Assembly: GCA_033675545.1 (NCBI GenBank)
Contig: JAWDGP010002489.1
Span: 405,001 to 469,000 of the forward strand
Source: Elysia crispata
Taxonomy: Eukaryota > Mollusca > Gastropoda > Plakobranchidae
DNA length: 64,000 bases
Direction: 5' to 3'
Under the pieces are notes generated by a model. That model did no database searches, had not been told where the DNA came from, and saw only the letters and a list, made by a program, of their open reading frames with translations. Numbering within the stretch: position 1 is the stretch's first letter; every line of letters starts with the position of its first letter. The translations under genes were made by a program, and so were the position numbers. Of this stretch, positions 1 through 38,240 are shown in pieces.

Positions 1-39
1 AGAGAGGGGTGAGAGGAGGGTGAAGAGAGAAAAAGAAAA

Positions 40-54
40 GGGGGGGGGGGGGGG
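40..54. repeat. Poly-G run after GA-rich DNA
   Basis: Fifteen G at the edge of a purine-rich segment that opens the window. Confidence 0.9.
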
Positions 55-467
55 TGAGATAAAATAGAAAGAAAGTCAGGAGAAACTAGAACAAAATAAG
101 TTTAATCTAATAGAAATGATAAGAATGAGTGATTCAAATAGACTGCATCTTATCATATTTTTTTTCTTCCATGACTTTTAATGCAATCTTTAATATACGA
201 CGTTGGTGTCAGGGTCAATTTGAGGCCAGGGTACTGAAAATCAGCTGTTTCGAGCTGGTGAAGGCCAAGCTGACGAACGTCAATCACAGATAAAGCTGAA
301 GCTCATAGGTCGTTTGGTACCGATGCAGGTGAAATCGAAGGCCTACTTTACATTCCTCAGAATCCTTGCGATCCAAAGAGGCATATTATAGTCTTCAACT
401 ATTCAATTCTTATGTGACATCAAAATTTGGAACTGAATGCGGAAAAAAAAATATAAAACAAGACAAT

Positions 468-705
468 AGGGAAAAATCGACTAATTCTGTGTTTTCAAAT
501 CTATTTTAAGATCTTTTTAAACGTATATAAGAAGACTTGCGATTCCCGTATAAAGTGCATAATGGTGCACTGCCTTTCGGGAATTCATAGTTGCGCATTG
601 ATTTAAAGCTACACGATAATGAATTTAAAAAAAGATCTATTAATAGGTTTTGGATTCTACATAATTGGCCAACTGTTCCTATTGAATTCATATGGATTGA
701 ATAAT
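468..705. repeat. Dispersed repeat, copy A
   Basis: Shares an interrupted alignment with 50758-50990 in the same orientation. Matching segments include GGGAAAAATCGACT, GACTTGCGATTCCC, AAGTGCATAATGGT and a T-rich tail ending near AATTCAT. By eye similarity is around 70 percent with small indels. No terminal inverted repeats or target-site duplications are evident. It could be a degraded non-autonomous transposon or a LINE fragment. Confidence 0.6.
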
Positions 706-1379
706 AAACATTAGACTGATGGCTAGAATGATGTTTTTACACAAATACAGCTCATATCAGGAACGAAGGGGGAAATAATTTAGGGTGAAAAATGCGAATA
801 GGGCAAAAGAGGTGACGAGGACAAACTTTTTCTCTTACTTAAACATAAAATTCTCATATATTCTGAGACTGAGAGAATACTCTATCGCATTAGTTCATCC
901 TATTGCTTGTTTCACAAATATTCTAAACAAGAATAATACTTATGATATCGATATTTCTTGTTTCACCGACTGACTGAAGTATCGATATGTCAAGCAATGG
1001 ACATCAAAGTTAAGGTAGTTTACTTACACAATTATTATTTTGGATTTCTTGCACGTTAGATACCCTCTTCACTCCGATTATATGTAAACTTCTGTGCATG
1101 ATGAACATACTGATATTTCATTAGCTGTAAGGAAAAAAAATAGAACTTCGTCAATTGTGCACTTAAAAGATTTAAGCTAGAAAACCATTTGACATATTTT
1201 GAGAATATCAATTCATGTTTTGTTAACATAGTGTAAAAAGCTTCAATTATTTTCTTTCCCTAATCACGTGTAGATCACAGATTTAAAAAAAATTATGTTA
1301 TTAAACTCGTTGTACTGGAAAATAAAAAATTCCCTTTTGTCTGAAAGAGGCGCTATGTTATACTGTAAATGAGCTTTGA

Positions 1380-1380
1380 T

Positions 1381-1412
<32 letters not shown>

Positions 1413-1461
1413 TATTTATATATATATACATATATTTATATATATAAACATATATATATAT
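1380..1461. repeat. (AT)n, interrupted
   Basis: TA dinucleotides with scattered interruptions. The flanking 706-2045 region is AT-rich with no gene seen. Confidence 0.9.
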
Positions 1462-2044
1462 GCAGTTTTTTTTATTTTCATTTACTTATGTAATGCTTTT
1501 TTCGTTTGTTTTAATCGATTTATTAATGACTGGTGGTTTTAATTCTTTTGCTTCTTTGCTTCAATTTTTTTTCCATATAATTTTATAAGTCCAGACCAAA
1601 GCGAAGAGGGTCTTTAGAATATCATAGCATCTCACGAAACACATCGAAAAAAAAATAATGAAGACGAGATAAAGACAGTGCAAAGGTGAATCATTGCGTA
1701 ATGCATTGAAAAATTTTTATGCATAGCATTAAATATGATATTCCTTTAATTAGGCAGCACTGACCGTACAAACGAGGCCAGGTCAAAAAGTATGACTGTG
1801 TATGAGTGTGTAGGCATGCAGTGTGAAAGTTAGCAAAAATATATTGATCTGTTTTGAATAATGAAAAAAACTATACTTGATTTTCTTGCGTCATCACTGA
1901 GGTACTTGAACATTGTACATGATTATACTAGTAAAACATAGCATCGTGGAAGATATTGCGTAGGTTTTATACATGTATTACAGGAGAGAAGGACTGGACA
2001 GAGCATTAAATGATTAGATGGATATATGTTTATATATACATAAA

Positions 2045-2069
2045 CACACACACATATATATATATATAT
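2045..2069. repeat. (CA)(TA)n preceding the LINE stump
   Basis: Compound dinucleotide tract that abuts the 5' break of the retrotransposon fragment. Confidence 0.9.
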
Positions 2070-2070
2070 G

Positions 2071-2416
2071 CCAGGAAAAGCCCCTCTCGCTGCAAATTCT
2101 AAAAGCCCGGTGGAACCTCTTTGGGCATATTCTTCGTAGAGACAGCGACATCCCTGCCAACAGAGCAACAAGAGCCTACTTCATCCAATATGGCCACAAA
2201 CTAAGAGGACGGCCGACAACAACTCTCCCAATCGTACTGAACAGAGATCTAGGACTAATTGACCATTTTAGACTCCATTCAACCGATGATCTGGTCAAAA
2301 TCACTGAGCTCGCAAAGGACAGGAAACAGTGGAGAGAACTCTCTGCGAGGATAGAGAAAGCTGCCGAAGCGTCACAGACGGTGAACTGGGATGCGACACG
2401 GCAATAAGTCAGTAAG

Positions 2417-2419
<3 letters not shown>
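2071..2419 (+). mobile_element. 3' stump of a non-LTR retrotransposon (LINE), end of reverse-transcriptase ORF
   Basis: The frame from about 2071 to the TAA at 2405-2407 encodes LQILKARWNLFGHILRRDSD, then RGRPTTTLPIVLNRDLGL and KDRKQWRELSARIEKAAEAS. The W-x-x-FGHxLRR ... RGRP-TTL ... DR-x-x-W order is the typical C-terminal tail of LINE-encoded endonuclease/reverse transcriptase proteins common in invertebrates. Catalytic domains are absent, so this is a 5'-truncated, dead copy. It is flanked by (CA)(TA)n upstream and (AT)n downstream, with two TAAGTCA units at the very 3' end. The first 18 residues of the longer open frame come only from the flanking repeat. Confidence 0.8.

Positions 2420-2466
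<47 letters not shown>
2419..2466. repeat. (AT)n following the LINE stump
   Basis: About 24 AT units starting right after the LINE 3' end, possibly grown from its simple-repeat tail. Confidence 0.9.
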
Positions 2467-2469
<3 letters not shown>

Positions 2470-2591
2470 TTTTTTTTTGTTTTTTTTTTTTAAGTTTTCA
2501 AGTTTTAAAGCAAATACTGTTATCAGTTATATATAACTTGTTATGACTAGGAGGCTTAGAAGAACAGAGTTGGGTCATATATGTATCTATC

Positions 2592-2611
2592 TGATAGATA
2601 GATAGATAGAT
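2592..2611. repeat. (GATA)n
   Basis: Short tetranucleotide run next to an inverted TATC pair. Confidence 0.85.
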
Positions 2612-27744
<25,133 letters not shown>

Positions 27745-28341
27745 TTTGCTCGCAAAAGTGACATTATTGAATAGATATAGACACTAGATCTTGGGTAACA
27801 ATACTATCAGGATCTAAGCAACGACAGCTGATATCTCGACTTTCCTCACAATGCTTAACTCAATAATATTCCTTACTTTGATCAAATTTAGATCTACTCT
27901 ATATAAATATATTTCTTAATTCTAAATACTAGATCTAGATCTAGTCTAGATATTCTCTGCCTAAGTCTGCATAAACAAAACTAATGTAATCCACAGAACT
28001 CCTTAAACTCGTCTAACTGCAACCATCCAGAAGTGGTTAAGAACATACACACACAAGATCTATAAAACTTTGCGTTAAGTTTGACTCTATCCTATAATCT
28101 TGGTCTACAACAGTTGATTTTTTAAAGTTAATTAGCAAGCCTGAAGTTTTATTCACTGTTGAACTGCTAGAGCTAGTCTCAAAAGCCTCGACCAGGTCCA
28201 CAATGAAGCTCGGCAGAGAAAAACTAGGTGAGCGAACCGACACACTGAAGCTCTGCAGAGCCGTAGACGCGAATGCGCAAGCAAGCGACAGGCTGAAAAG
28301 TAGAGAACTTTCTGAACAGCTGACTCCGCGGCTAACCTCAC

Positions 28342-28480
28342 CTTCGACCTAGGAATACCCAATGAGCCGCTTGTGCGCAGGCTCAGCTCCTTCTAACCTA
28401 TCAGCTGAGGGTAACCTGACCTTGACATTAAAGCCGGCTACAGCTGATCGGCTGGCTAGGCTCGAAGCTGCCGGTCGCAT
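28342..28480 (-). promoter_or_regulatory. Candidate sestrin leader exon and promoter region
   Basis: A relatively GC- and CpG-rich island in AT-rich surroundings, 0.6 kb upstream of the sestrin ATG. On the minus strand GGTCGAAG|GTGAGG at 28342/28341 is a perfect donor, as expected for a non-coding first exon. Three CAGCTGA E-box-like motifs lie at about 28317, 28399 and 28441. No TATA box is visible. Transcript data would be needed to fix the start site. Confidence 0.4.
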
Positions 28481-29094
28481 CTCGCAAACACAAGAGAATA
28501 GGACCGAATAAAGGGTGTTAATGCAAAATTACTCAGAATACGTTAAGAAGCCATCTTTGTGAAATGGTTCTTGAATCCTTTGATCTATAAAGTAATTGGC
28601 TTTCTTTCCTTGTATATATAATTCAACAACCTGATAAGAATGTGGGGAAAAGAGGCCAGTTGGACTTGACAATACACGGACCAAGCCCTGAAAAATTTTC
28701 CGTTGCCTCTGCACAAAGCCACAACGCTCTCGCAGCCGATGGGATGCTGTCGGGAACCGGGAATGGGAAATTCGCTCAAGTCAATGGGAAAACGTCAGAG
28801 CTATTTATAACGAAGCGGAAAAACACAAAGCGTTTAACTATTATTTCCGGTGTTAAAGCTCGAAGGAACATACGCGCCCATTTACGATATGTGTTTCGAT
28901 TGTTTGAAGAAAAAGGACGATGCAAAGTGGGAGAGAATGAGGGAGTGAGAGCAATCTTTATAGTGCGAACGATACTATTTTTAAAGAAAAGTTAAACTTG
29001 GAAAAAAAATTGAAACCCACTAGGATAGCTGAAAAGTAAAATTAACTCTGGCTTCTAACACAGGTACATTAATTAAGATTATTTCATACTTTTC

Positions 29095-29149
<55 letters not shown>
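29095..29149. repeat. (ATT)n
   Basis: About 18 units between the sestrin leader region and the 31-kb open frame. The surrounding 28.5-31.2 kb is otherwise AT-rich with no gene recognised. Confidence 0.97.
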
Positions 29150-29150
<1 letters not shown>

Positions 29151-30769
29151 CATTATTTATCAAAGGGTATAAATAAATGAAAATTCTATCAATTTAAGAG
29201 TCTATGGTTGTTTTTTTTTTTAATTATGCTTTACCATATTTGCACTAAGACAACGGTTTTGGTGTATGGTGGAGATGCCATTTGATTATTTAAATGAAAA
29301 CGAAATCTATCTTTCACACACAAGATTATCCTTCACCCACCGCATACAATTACAAAATTCAATTAAGTTCTTTGGATGATTTAAAAATCACAGATCTGAT
29401 GCATCCATTTTAAAATTAATGTACTGAAGCAAAAGTTATTTTATAGTTATTACAATCACACTAACACACGCACACAATAAACATATGGCATGTATAATTA
29501 TTCACATAAACGAGGTCTTAGAGTTTCTCGATTTAAGAAGATAATTTACCGGTTGAGTAGTTAAGACATAAGGAACTAACATAAAACGTGTGAATTTTCT
29601 ATCAAATAATAAAGTTTGAGAGAGAAAGGGCTGCAAAAGTTAATCAACTGTTAGTTCCAAAAACTAATTTACGACTGAACCCCCCTCCCTCCCCCACTTA
29701 TTACAATTAATTATGAACTAGTTTCCATCTTCCTCTCCTGAGTGAGTGAATACTAATGTCTGAATAAAAAATAATCAGGATGATTGCATAATCTATATTA
29801 CTAAAATTGTAACTCCGAGCAACTAAAAATACAGATATAGAAATGTAAAAATTTCTAAAAAAAATGTTCTTTTCGTTTATTTCTTACGCAGGGAATAAAA
29901 TCTGTTAGCTTGTAGGTTTAAAAAAAATGGGGAAAAAAAACCCAAAACAACACAAAAACAACCTAGTGATAGCACTTCCTATGTAATTGTAATACATGTT
30001 CTGGTCCAATTCCATTTTTATATATTAAAGGTTCAAATTAAATTCCCACATGAATAAAACTTTGAAAAAATAATACAGGAAGAAATAAGCCTGGAGACAT
30101 GATCATGACATAAGCAAAAATAATGTAATCATGTAGAAAAAATTGCTAACCACTAGACACCCTTGGCTGAAAATATGACAACACTTTATCATGATTTGAC
30201 CAGTTTACAGTTTTAAAGAATGAACTTTTGAACATCCTGTTTTTACTCGTCATAATAACTTTATATGACTTTAGATATCATAAGGCGTGATATATAACCA
30301 TCTGCAAAAGATAGATCAACTCATCAAGCACTATTGCCAGAAAATATAAACTGTTATTGCATGTATAGAAACCAACTCCTGCTAAAGTGTGTGAAAAGGA
30401 ATTTGAACAAATTAGATGGATAATATAAAAAGATCTGGCAGCCCTTGATTTCATCATCCAAGATCTTGATTTAAAAGGATTTGGAACTCTAATTGTAGAT
30501 CATCTATTGGCATCCATAGCCTGGATGGACCAAACGGAAGACTTTTCTAAATTCAATGTATTCAACCTGCTATTTATAAAACTAGACCAAGTCTAGTTTA
30601 GAACCAGGCACGAGCTGCTGATAATGAAAATAACTCTACAGCCATCAGTACTGCTGATTGCACACATTATCAGTAAGCCTTACATTCTAGCTGATGGAAT
30701 ATTAAGTTCTCAAACAGTTTTAATAAAAGTATGCATGAGACATTATTTTATAAAAAATTAACTGCACAA

Positions 30770-31700
30770 ACTTAAATCTAGATCTAGATCTAGCACAGTT
30801 GTCATTTTTTAATTAAGTTAGAAAAAATAGTTGAAAAGAATTGGCTAGGCTACATCTAGATCTAGATCTAGATCTAGATCTAGATGACTCAGAATATTCT
30901 ATACCTGCAAAAATTTTTAAGTAAATTTGCGTTTAAATTTTAATTACGCAATAAAAGTAGCCTAGTATTTACGATTTAGATCTAGAAATCTAATGAATTA
31001 GCGACATTTAGTATAACTTAAGATTCGCAGCATCTTCACGTCGTAAGAAACAGAGTTCAGAAGTACAAATAATTTATGTCGAATTTTACTTTCTATGGGG
31101 ATTAAAAACGTATTATAGATCTAGATTTAAATGTACATGGGAATGCTGAATCGTAGTTCTATCTTGTTATATTCTATACTTGTACTTCTAGAATCTAATT
31201 TAGACCTGATGGAATAATTCATTGCGTTTAAACTGCTTATTATAATACTCTTGTCTTTTGAGAGCTAGACTTTACCTCTGTACTTTTCGGCTGGCAGTCA
31301 ATTGAATCGGTGTCTACGTGCATGTCCTCAACTTGCTGTTGCTCTCTGTCAAACATCCCATCATCGCAATCACTGTCGTTCAGTTCTGAATCCCATGGCA
31401 CGTATCCATTTAACAATTCGATTCCATCTGACTTAGGAAAATGAAAGTCATTATCGTTTAATTTGCCCCTGTATCTGTCGTTGGAAACAGAATTTTCATT
31501 AAACTGTCTGTTTTGTAGATCATGCATTCCAATTATTGGTGGTAAGGACCTGTTTGTGGGGGTATAAAAGGAATCAACACAGGTTTGAGCCTGGAGTGGA
31601 GACTGATTAACTCTTTGAAGTGATCGGGCTTTAGATCTAGATCTAGACCTAGAAAGTGGCAATTCACAATCACTTGTCTCTGGAATTGGCTGGGATCGAC
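30770..31700. repeat. CTAGAT/AGATCT repeat cloud, part 2
   Basis: The same motif recurs at about 30776-30793, 30855-30884 (five tandem units) and 31630-31650. The last lies inside the 212-codon open frame, where it encodes RSRSRS. Confidence 0.8.
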
Positions 31701-31911
31701 TTTTCGAGTTGTAAGATCCACATCGACTCAATGTTTCAGATTCTTCATGATCGAGGTGAGTCTTGTCTTCGAGCTCAGTCGGAGTTTTATGATTGAGGTG
31801 AAGATCTATGTTATCGACACATTCTGTGCAAAGGTCTAGCTCCAGATCAAGATCTAATGTTTGTTTTCGTTGGGAATCCAGGATTGTGCTGTGATGGATG
31901 AAGTTAGGCAT
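31276..31911 (-). CDS. Candidate alternative first exon or separate gene: Ser/Arg- and Asp-rich 212-codon frame
   Basis: Open from ATG 31911-31909 (MPNFIHHSTILDSQ) to a donor CAGAG|GTAAAG at 31276/31275, which leaves phase 0; without splicing the frame stops at 31240. The product is hydrophilic and probably disordered: an LDLDLELDL acidic run, ELPLSRSRSRSKARSLQRV, and a Ser/Asp-rich C-terminal third (ELNDSDCDDGMF). Phase 0 matches sestrin exon 2, so splicing there would give a sestrin with a 212-residue N-terminal extension. Human SESN1 also has alternative 5' exons and N-termini. No homology is recognised, and an independent gene is equally possible. The RSRSRS and DLDLE runs are encoded by CTAGAT-type repeat DNA. 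Confidence 0.45.
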
Positions 31912-32126
31912 GTATGTTGATATTCCAATCACAAAAAAAAACGCTAATGGATCTTAAAATTTAGATCTATGTTCTAATACCGAAAGGCAGAAAAATCACC
32001 GGTCTCACTCAAAATCTTTCTCTCTTTTCGTGTAGTCACAAGTGAACACACAGAGAAATGCCTGGGGAGCTTAGCCTAGAACTGCTTCTACACGCTCAGA
32101 GCTAAAATATCATTGAATCTTATTTG

Positions 32127-32171
32127 ATTGGTCGAAATTGGGGCGTATGCTTTAGAAAGCGTTTCGATTGG
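32127..32171 (-). promoter_or_regulatory. Cluster of three CCAAT boxes
   Basis: ATTGG occurs on the plus strand at 32127-32131, 32137-32141 and 32167-32171, that is CCAAT on the minus strand. The outer two are 40 bp apart and both read GATTGG. They lie 220-260 bp upstream of the ATG at 31911, in the right orientation and distance for NF-Y-type promoter elements of a minus-strand gene. Confidence 0.4.
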
Positions 32172-34480
32172 TTGATCGTAAGCTTTTCTGACGTAGGCTG
32201 TGCAGGTCACAAAGCACACATAGTCACCTCATCAAGGGATCCCCAATGATAAACAATTTTTACAGGGCAACTTCGTGCACACAGTCACTGTTATGTTGAC
32301 CGAGTTTTAGTCATGGGCAAAACAGAAAAAAAGCATTGCCGTTCTTGTGCATGTATTTGAAATAATAATAATTGCATTGATGCACTGTATTTTTAATTAA
32401 ATGTCTCAATATCCTATCGCAGTAAACAGATTCAGCAAGCCATATTTTACTCGATCGTATTCATCAGTTGATAATTATACTACCCGTGCCGGTACTAGTA
32501 ATATAAATGATCAACGAACCTGCTATTATGAAGATAATTTTCAAATGAATTTCATAGTTAAAAATGAGACTTGAAGGTAAAAATCTGCTTCTATAGTATT
32601 ATCACTAATTTACAGATAGGCTTAGAGGCCGTGCTCTTTGGAATTCTAATGAAGAATTTGTACATCTTGAATGATTCTTTTATCTTATTTTTATAAAGAT
32701 GTTCAACCTAGAATTGCAAATTAAAACTGAGCAAAGAGTGTCAGATCGTGAGATGAAGCATAAAGATATATCAGCTAAGATTGAACGAAAATTAAATTGA
32801 AACAAAAAATACGTGAAATAAAGAGTGCATTTTGTGCGCGATGTAGAAAGATAGAAATGGAAGTAGGAACGAGTGACAAGAGGGCAGCGGTAATGAGAGA
32901 AGAAACGATTGTTAATACATGTAGTAAGCCATAAAACGACTAAACTAAATGAAACTTCCGAAGAGAAAGATTGAAAGAGAGAAAAAGGGAAGCCAGATAG
33001 GAAGAGAGAATTATCAGTGGTGTGAACTGAAATATGTGGAAACAAATAATGGGTCCATGATACAGGTACTAAAAGAATTACTTTATTAAAAATTCTTCAA
33101 CGATTTGTTCCATTTCCTTGGAAAGTTTTTTTTTTTTTTTTTTTTTTTTTGTGAATCAAATTTTTTATTGTTTCTGCCACACATTAAAATCAGGGGTAGG
33201 AGGTGAGAGGAGTGTGATAGCCTCAAGATAACTAAGCAGGTATTCGAGAGTCGCGTCTCCTCAGAGTCAATACTGAAATAAATTAGATGCCCGTTTTAAT
33301 CATAATTCATATCGATAAGGGCAAACCGTAACCGTTTCTTTGAAGCCGATCGTAATTGTAAGTAGTTCTATTTTGTGTAACTACCCCCAAAATCCTCTCG
33401 TCATGTTGTAAGATGCAAATGACCTTGCTAATCAGAAAGTTAAAGTAAGGTGAAACCAAATCACTAATTTCCTTGATTTTCCCATGGAGCATCTGTATCA
33501 GTTTTCATTGGTTAAATGAAATGATTGCAAATATGTAATCTGCTTTCTACTGCGTATGATTCAGGGAGATCACAGAAAGGCTCGGAGCTGGTTTTTTTTT
33601 TTTAATTGACTTTCTTAAAATCTGAAGTTTTGTTCGTTGTCGTCATTACTTGGTAGTCTAATATGACATAAAAATACGATAAAATATGATAACTGCCCAT
33701 TGTTTTCATGCGCTCTCTCGTTGAAAATATGATATAAATATTGCGATTTGATGAATACATTGAGTATATTGAAAAAGAAAAAGTGTAAAACTGTTTTACC
33801 ACTGCATGGTGAAACACGCTTATATTATAAAAGAAAACAGAATTGAATTCACATGAAACAGTTTATTATTATAAAAAAAATTAAGTGTTTGTACCAAAAC
33901 TATTCGTAGGTCTTTATAGTTGCTGTTTTTTTTTTTTGTTTTTTTTTTTTTTTTTTGGGGGGGGAAGAAGAAAGCTACTTTAAGGCAAAAATGTGAACCC
34001 TCAACACATCCTTAGTGATCATTAGGGTCTTTGATTGGTAGAGCTTCCATCACCCGCTAACGGCTCACCTGACCATAACGGTCCGTCACTCCAAGGGTGC
34101 GAAAGTCACCTACCGACCCGTTAAGTACTAACAGTTGTGTGTATGAGTGTATACATGTACTGTGCGAGGGAATGAAGAGGTAATATTAGTTAAATTTATC
34201 AACAAAGGATTTATGTGATAATTTACACAGTGACATTAGACTCTGTTAAGGGCATGATGTATGCCAAATGTTTCATTTAATTGCAGTTGTTTTGGAAGTG
34301 TTTAGAATGAATAAAAATGGAAAAATAATCTAAACTGAACCGCTTGAGTGTTTGAATGTAAGACGTGCAGCTGATTATCGCTCTCTACCTCTAGTTAGAG
34401 TGTGCTGAGTGCCTTTGGTTTTTGTTTATAACTTTATTCATTCTATTTATTTCTTTATTTTCTTTTTACCTTTCTTTCTT

Positions 34481-34813
<333 letters not shown>

Positions 34814-37597
34814 TGTTTTTGTTGTTGTTGCTTTTGTTGTTGTCACTTTTTACTTAGGTATAAGAAGGCTTTTGAGGTATATCTTTAAAAGCGTATCAGG
34901 TGAAGTCGCATTTAGACAATTTAAAACGTTTGACCTTTCCGAAATTAGCAAATTCAAACCCAAGCCCCACTGAAATAATTGTTTGATTTTCCGAAAGTTG
35001 TTTTTTTTTTTTTTTTGTAAGTGCAAAGTAAATATAACTTAAAGGAACAAACAGACAAGCCCTGAACTACGGCGACAGAATGAGGTTATCATGAATTACT
35101 TTGTTGACCAGTCTTGGTACATGTAAAATGTGGCCAGTTCTCGATCCTGACCATTCAGTGTTGGCCTTCAGTACAAAGTCGGTCAAACTCCGCCTACTTT
35201 GAAGCTTGAGGCCGAGACTGAGCTTTACAGTAAAAGTCGCTATCACACCTTCAAACAAAGATTTACCTGATTCTGGAGCTCCGGTCGACCTCAAACACAA
35301 ACTCATATATAGACACGAAATCAGCATTTTGCTGCGTTTTCTGCTCCAGAGTATTAGAATGAACTTTATTTTAGATATGCAAAAATGATCTTACTATTAA
35401 TTATGTACATTTTATGTGTATGATAAGAGTGCATGCTGTCTGCACGTGTGTGTGTGTGTGTGTGAAGGGGGGGAGTATGGTGTATTTTTTTTCATCTTTT
35501 TTCTTTTTTTTTTTTTTTCAAAAGAAAGGCCACTAGAACCGGACAACATCCCCTTTTATCTTGTTTACCTTGATTACAATACATTATGTTACCTAACTTG
35601 TAAAACGGGGGTTGTTTTTTTTTTTTTTTTGGGTCATACTGTTTCTTTCCAGATTATTCTGGAACGTTGAGGAAGCATAGCAAGGTGATTTCTCCCCCAC
35701 CCCCTTCACCGCAGACACACTTCCTTTTCTTACAAACCCCTTCCCTGCTTCCCGCCCTCTCATTTTATCTGCAATGTAGTGTATCCTATTTGCAAAGAGT
35801 AGAAATATCGGATCGGCCGATCAGAAATCTGGATGGGGAGAATGGGGAGGAAGAAAAATAATGAGATGAAGACGGAGAAGAAAAAGGTGGAAGAGAATGA
35901 GAGCGAGATTATAGTAGGGATATGTCTTGTATAGGTATTTTTCATGCGGTTAGTTAAGAATTATTATTAAACTATTCTAATATATATATATGAACGTTTT
36001 AAAACTTTTATATAACGTGTAAGAGATGTAGTGGAGCCGAAAACCTCTTATGTCGTGACGAAGATCTCTCTCATGCTTTATCAAGTAGGTTTACTTTTTT
36101 TTTAAATCGTGCTCTAAACAGTCAGCATGGTACTGGCAGTCCACAGGCCTCCTTAAGATGATCATTAACACTAAATATGAGATAACAGGACTTTCATAAG
36201 TAATGTTTTGCAATCACTATTATCTAGGTCAATATGCCTTTTATTATGTCATCAACAGGTCTAAATGCACCAGAGAATGAGATCACACGAACCCCCAAAA
36301 AATCTTGCCAATTTTAAAAACTATCTGTATCAAGGACAGTTTTATCTCCCAAAAGCATTCCTTTTATATAAACAAACAGTGATATGAGAATTTGTACTTC
36401 CCTTTTACTTATTTAATCTTCCCTACCTAACAACCCTCTTTTCACACACTCTCATAAACACATACGCGCCTCCTCCATGTCTGTTTAATTTAAAAAAATG
36501 TTGTCTTTTTTTAATTGTAATTCTTTTTGTCATATCAATTTAAGTTGAAGAGAAATCAATCTTGTTTCATTAATATTCAGCAATATGATAGTGTTGCCAG
36601 CTTCATTTTTTTTTTCTAATAGCTTGGACAATGTGACTTTTTTTTCTTTCTGACTTCAAAGGTTTGAATTAAAATTCTGAAAAAAAAAAAAATGGAGTTC
36701 ATTAATTTTGTTGAATCAAACAAAACACAAGTATGTTATACAAGTATGATCGCCCGTTCAAATGAACTGGTGGAGAAGGTAGGCCTACATGTAATTGCAT
36801 TGATGAAATGCAAACTTCACAAAAATAACAGATGTATCCTCGTGAGCCACGAGAGAGGAGAGCTAATGGTATGCTTAACTTGAATGTTTCTATGGTTCCT
36901 TGTGACAATTAGTGGATCTGGGCGATATCTTTGGTTATAAAACAGTATAGCAGGACCAAAAGCGTTCAAAAGAAGCAAAAACAAAGGAAGAAAAGGCGAC
37001 GAGGACAATAACGTTCCTCACAATGCTGACCAATCAAATCACCATTACTTTCCTGGACATTAAGGCATGTTTTTTTTAATGGTGCTTTTGTCTTTACGCT
37101 GGAGGAGGCCAAATTCCATTTGATTTTTGATTTTTAAAGTTTTTCATTTCGTAAGTAAAATAAAATGTTTTTTTTTTTTTAAATATATTTGTAGGCCTAT
37201 TAAATTTGCTTTAACAGAGTCATTCGATTGGAAAACATTGAGAACAGTCTTTTAAATGTTATTTGATTGTCATAAAAAAAAAAAAAATTGACAATAAAAA
37301 TTGATGAAATTAATTGCAATGAATATAATAAATTATAAAATGCATTTTTTGCATAAATACGTAACTTTTCTTCATTTTTCTCTTTGCGCTTGGGACACCG
37401 ATATCTATCAAAATTCAACTTCATTACTATAAATTGGCTGGTTTGAGGGAAGAAAAAAAAAAAAAAAAAAGTTGCCTCTTTAACTTAGATAGATCGGCAA
37501 AGAGACTTAGAAATGATGAGAGAGCTAGACAGTGAGATATACTAGGGTGTGTTGCGTATAATTATAATGAGAGACGGAAAGGGTGGAGTGTGCAGGG

Positions 37598-37602
<5 letters not shown>

Positions 37603-37670
<68 letters not shown>
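37603..37670. repeat. (GA)n
   Basis: About 34 units; GA-rich flanks. Confidence 0.97.
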
Positions 37671-37673
<3 letters not shown>

Positions 37674-38157
37674 GGTGGAGGGAGTGGAAGAGAGATGGAA
37701 AGACGGGAAAAATGTGAGGAATGAAGTAAAGAAGGATATCGATAATTGATACGGAGGGAAAAAAAAACATTTTGAGTTCTTTCTTTCTTTCTGTTCTATC
37801 ATAATTCAACACAGTTCCTTTCCTGTCTCGTCAGCATCAAACTAGATTTAGGTCTTACTGACAAGGTCAGCGTTTTTCTATAACCTGAACTAACACTCAG
37901 TAACAGACCCAGGTTCGATGGTTGCTTGACCATCGTGAGATATGGAAGGACATGTTGGACATTATTGGACACGACCATTTCCTTTGTGCATGTAGGCACA
38001 TCTGGTCAGCAGTAAGTTGCAAGTTGTAAGGTATTCCATAAATTAGGAAGCGAAAAAACTGCAAAATACACTTTGACAGGTTGGTCTCAACAATAAGGTA
38101 CGTAATATTGATATTCAAATCTCGAATTTCGAATTCAAGGTTCGGACTGACGTAAAA

Positions 38158-38160
<3 letters not shown>

Positions 38161-38237
<77 letters not shown>
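38161..38237. repeat. (GA)n
   Basis: About 38 units. Confidence 0.97.

Positions 38238-38240
<3 letters not shown>

Noticed and set aside
31912..31932. Extension of the 31-kb open frame upstream to a GTG codon
   Set aside because: The first ATG is at 31911; a GTG start has no support in an animal gene.
37905..37925. GGTTCGATGG resembling a tRNA B box
   Set aside because: No A box, no cloverleaf and no acceptor stem could be built around it.
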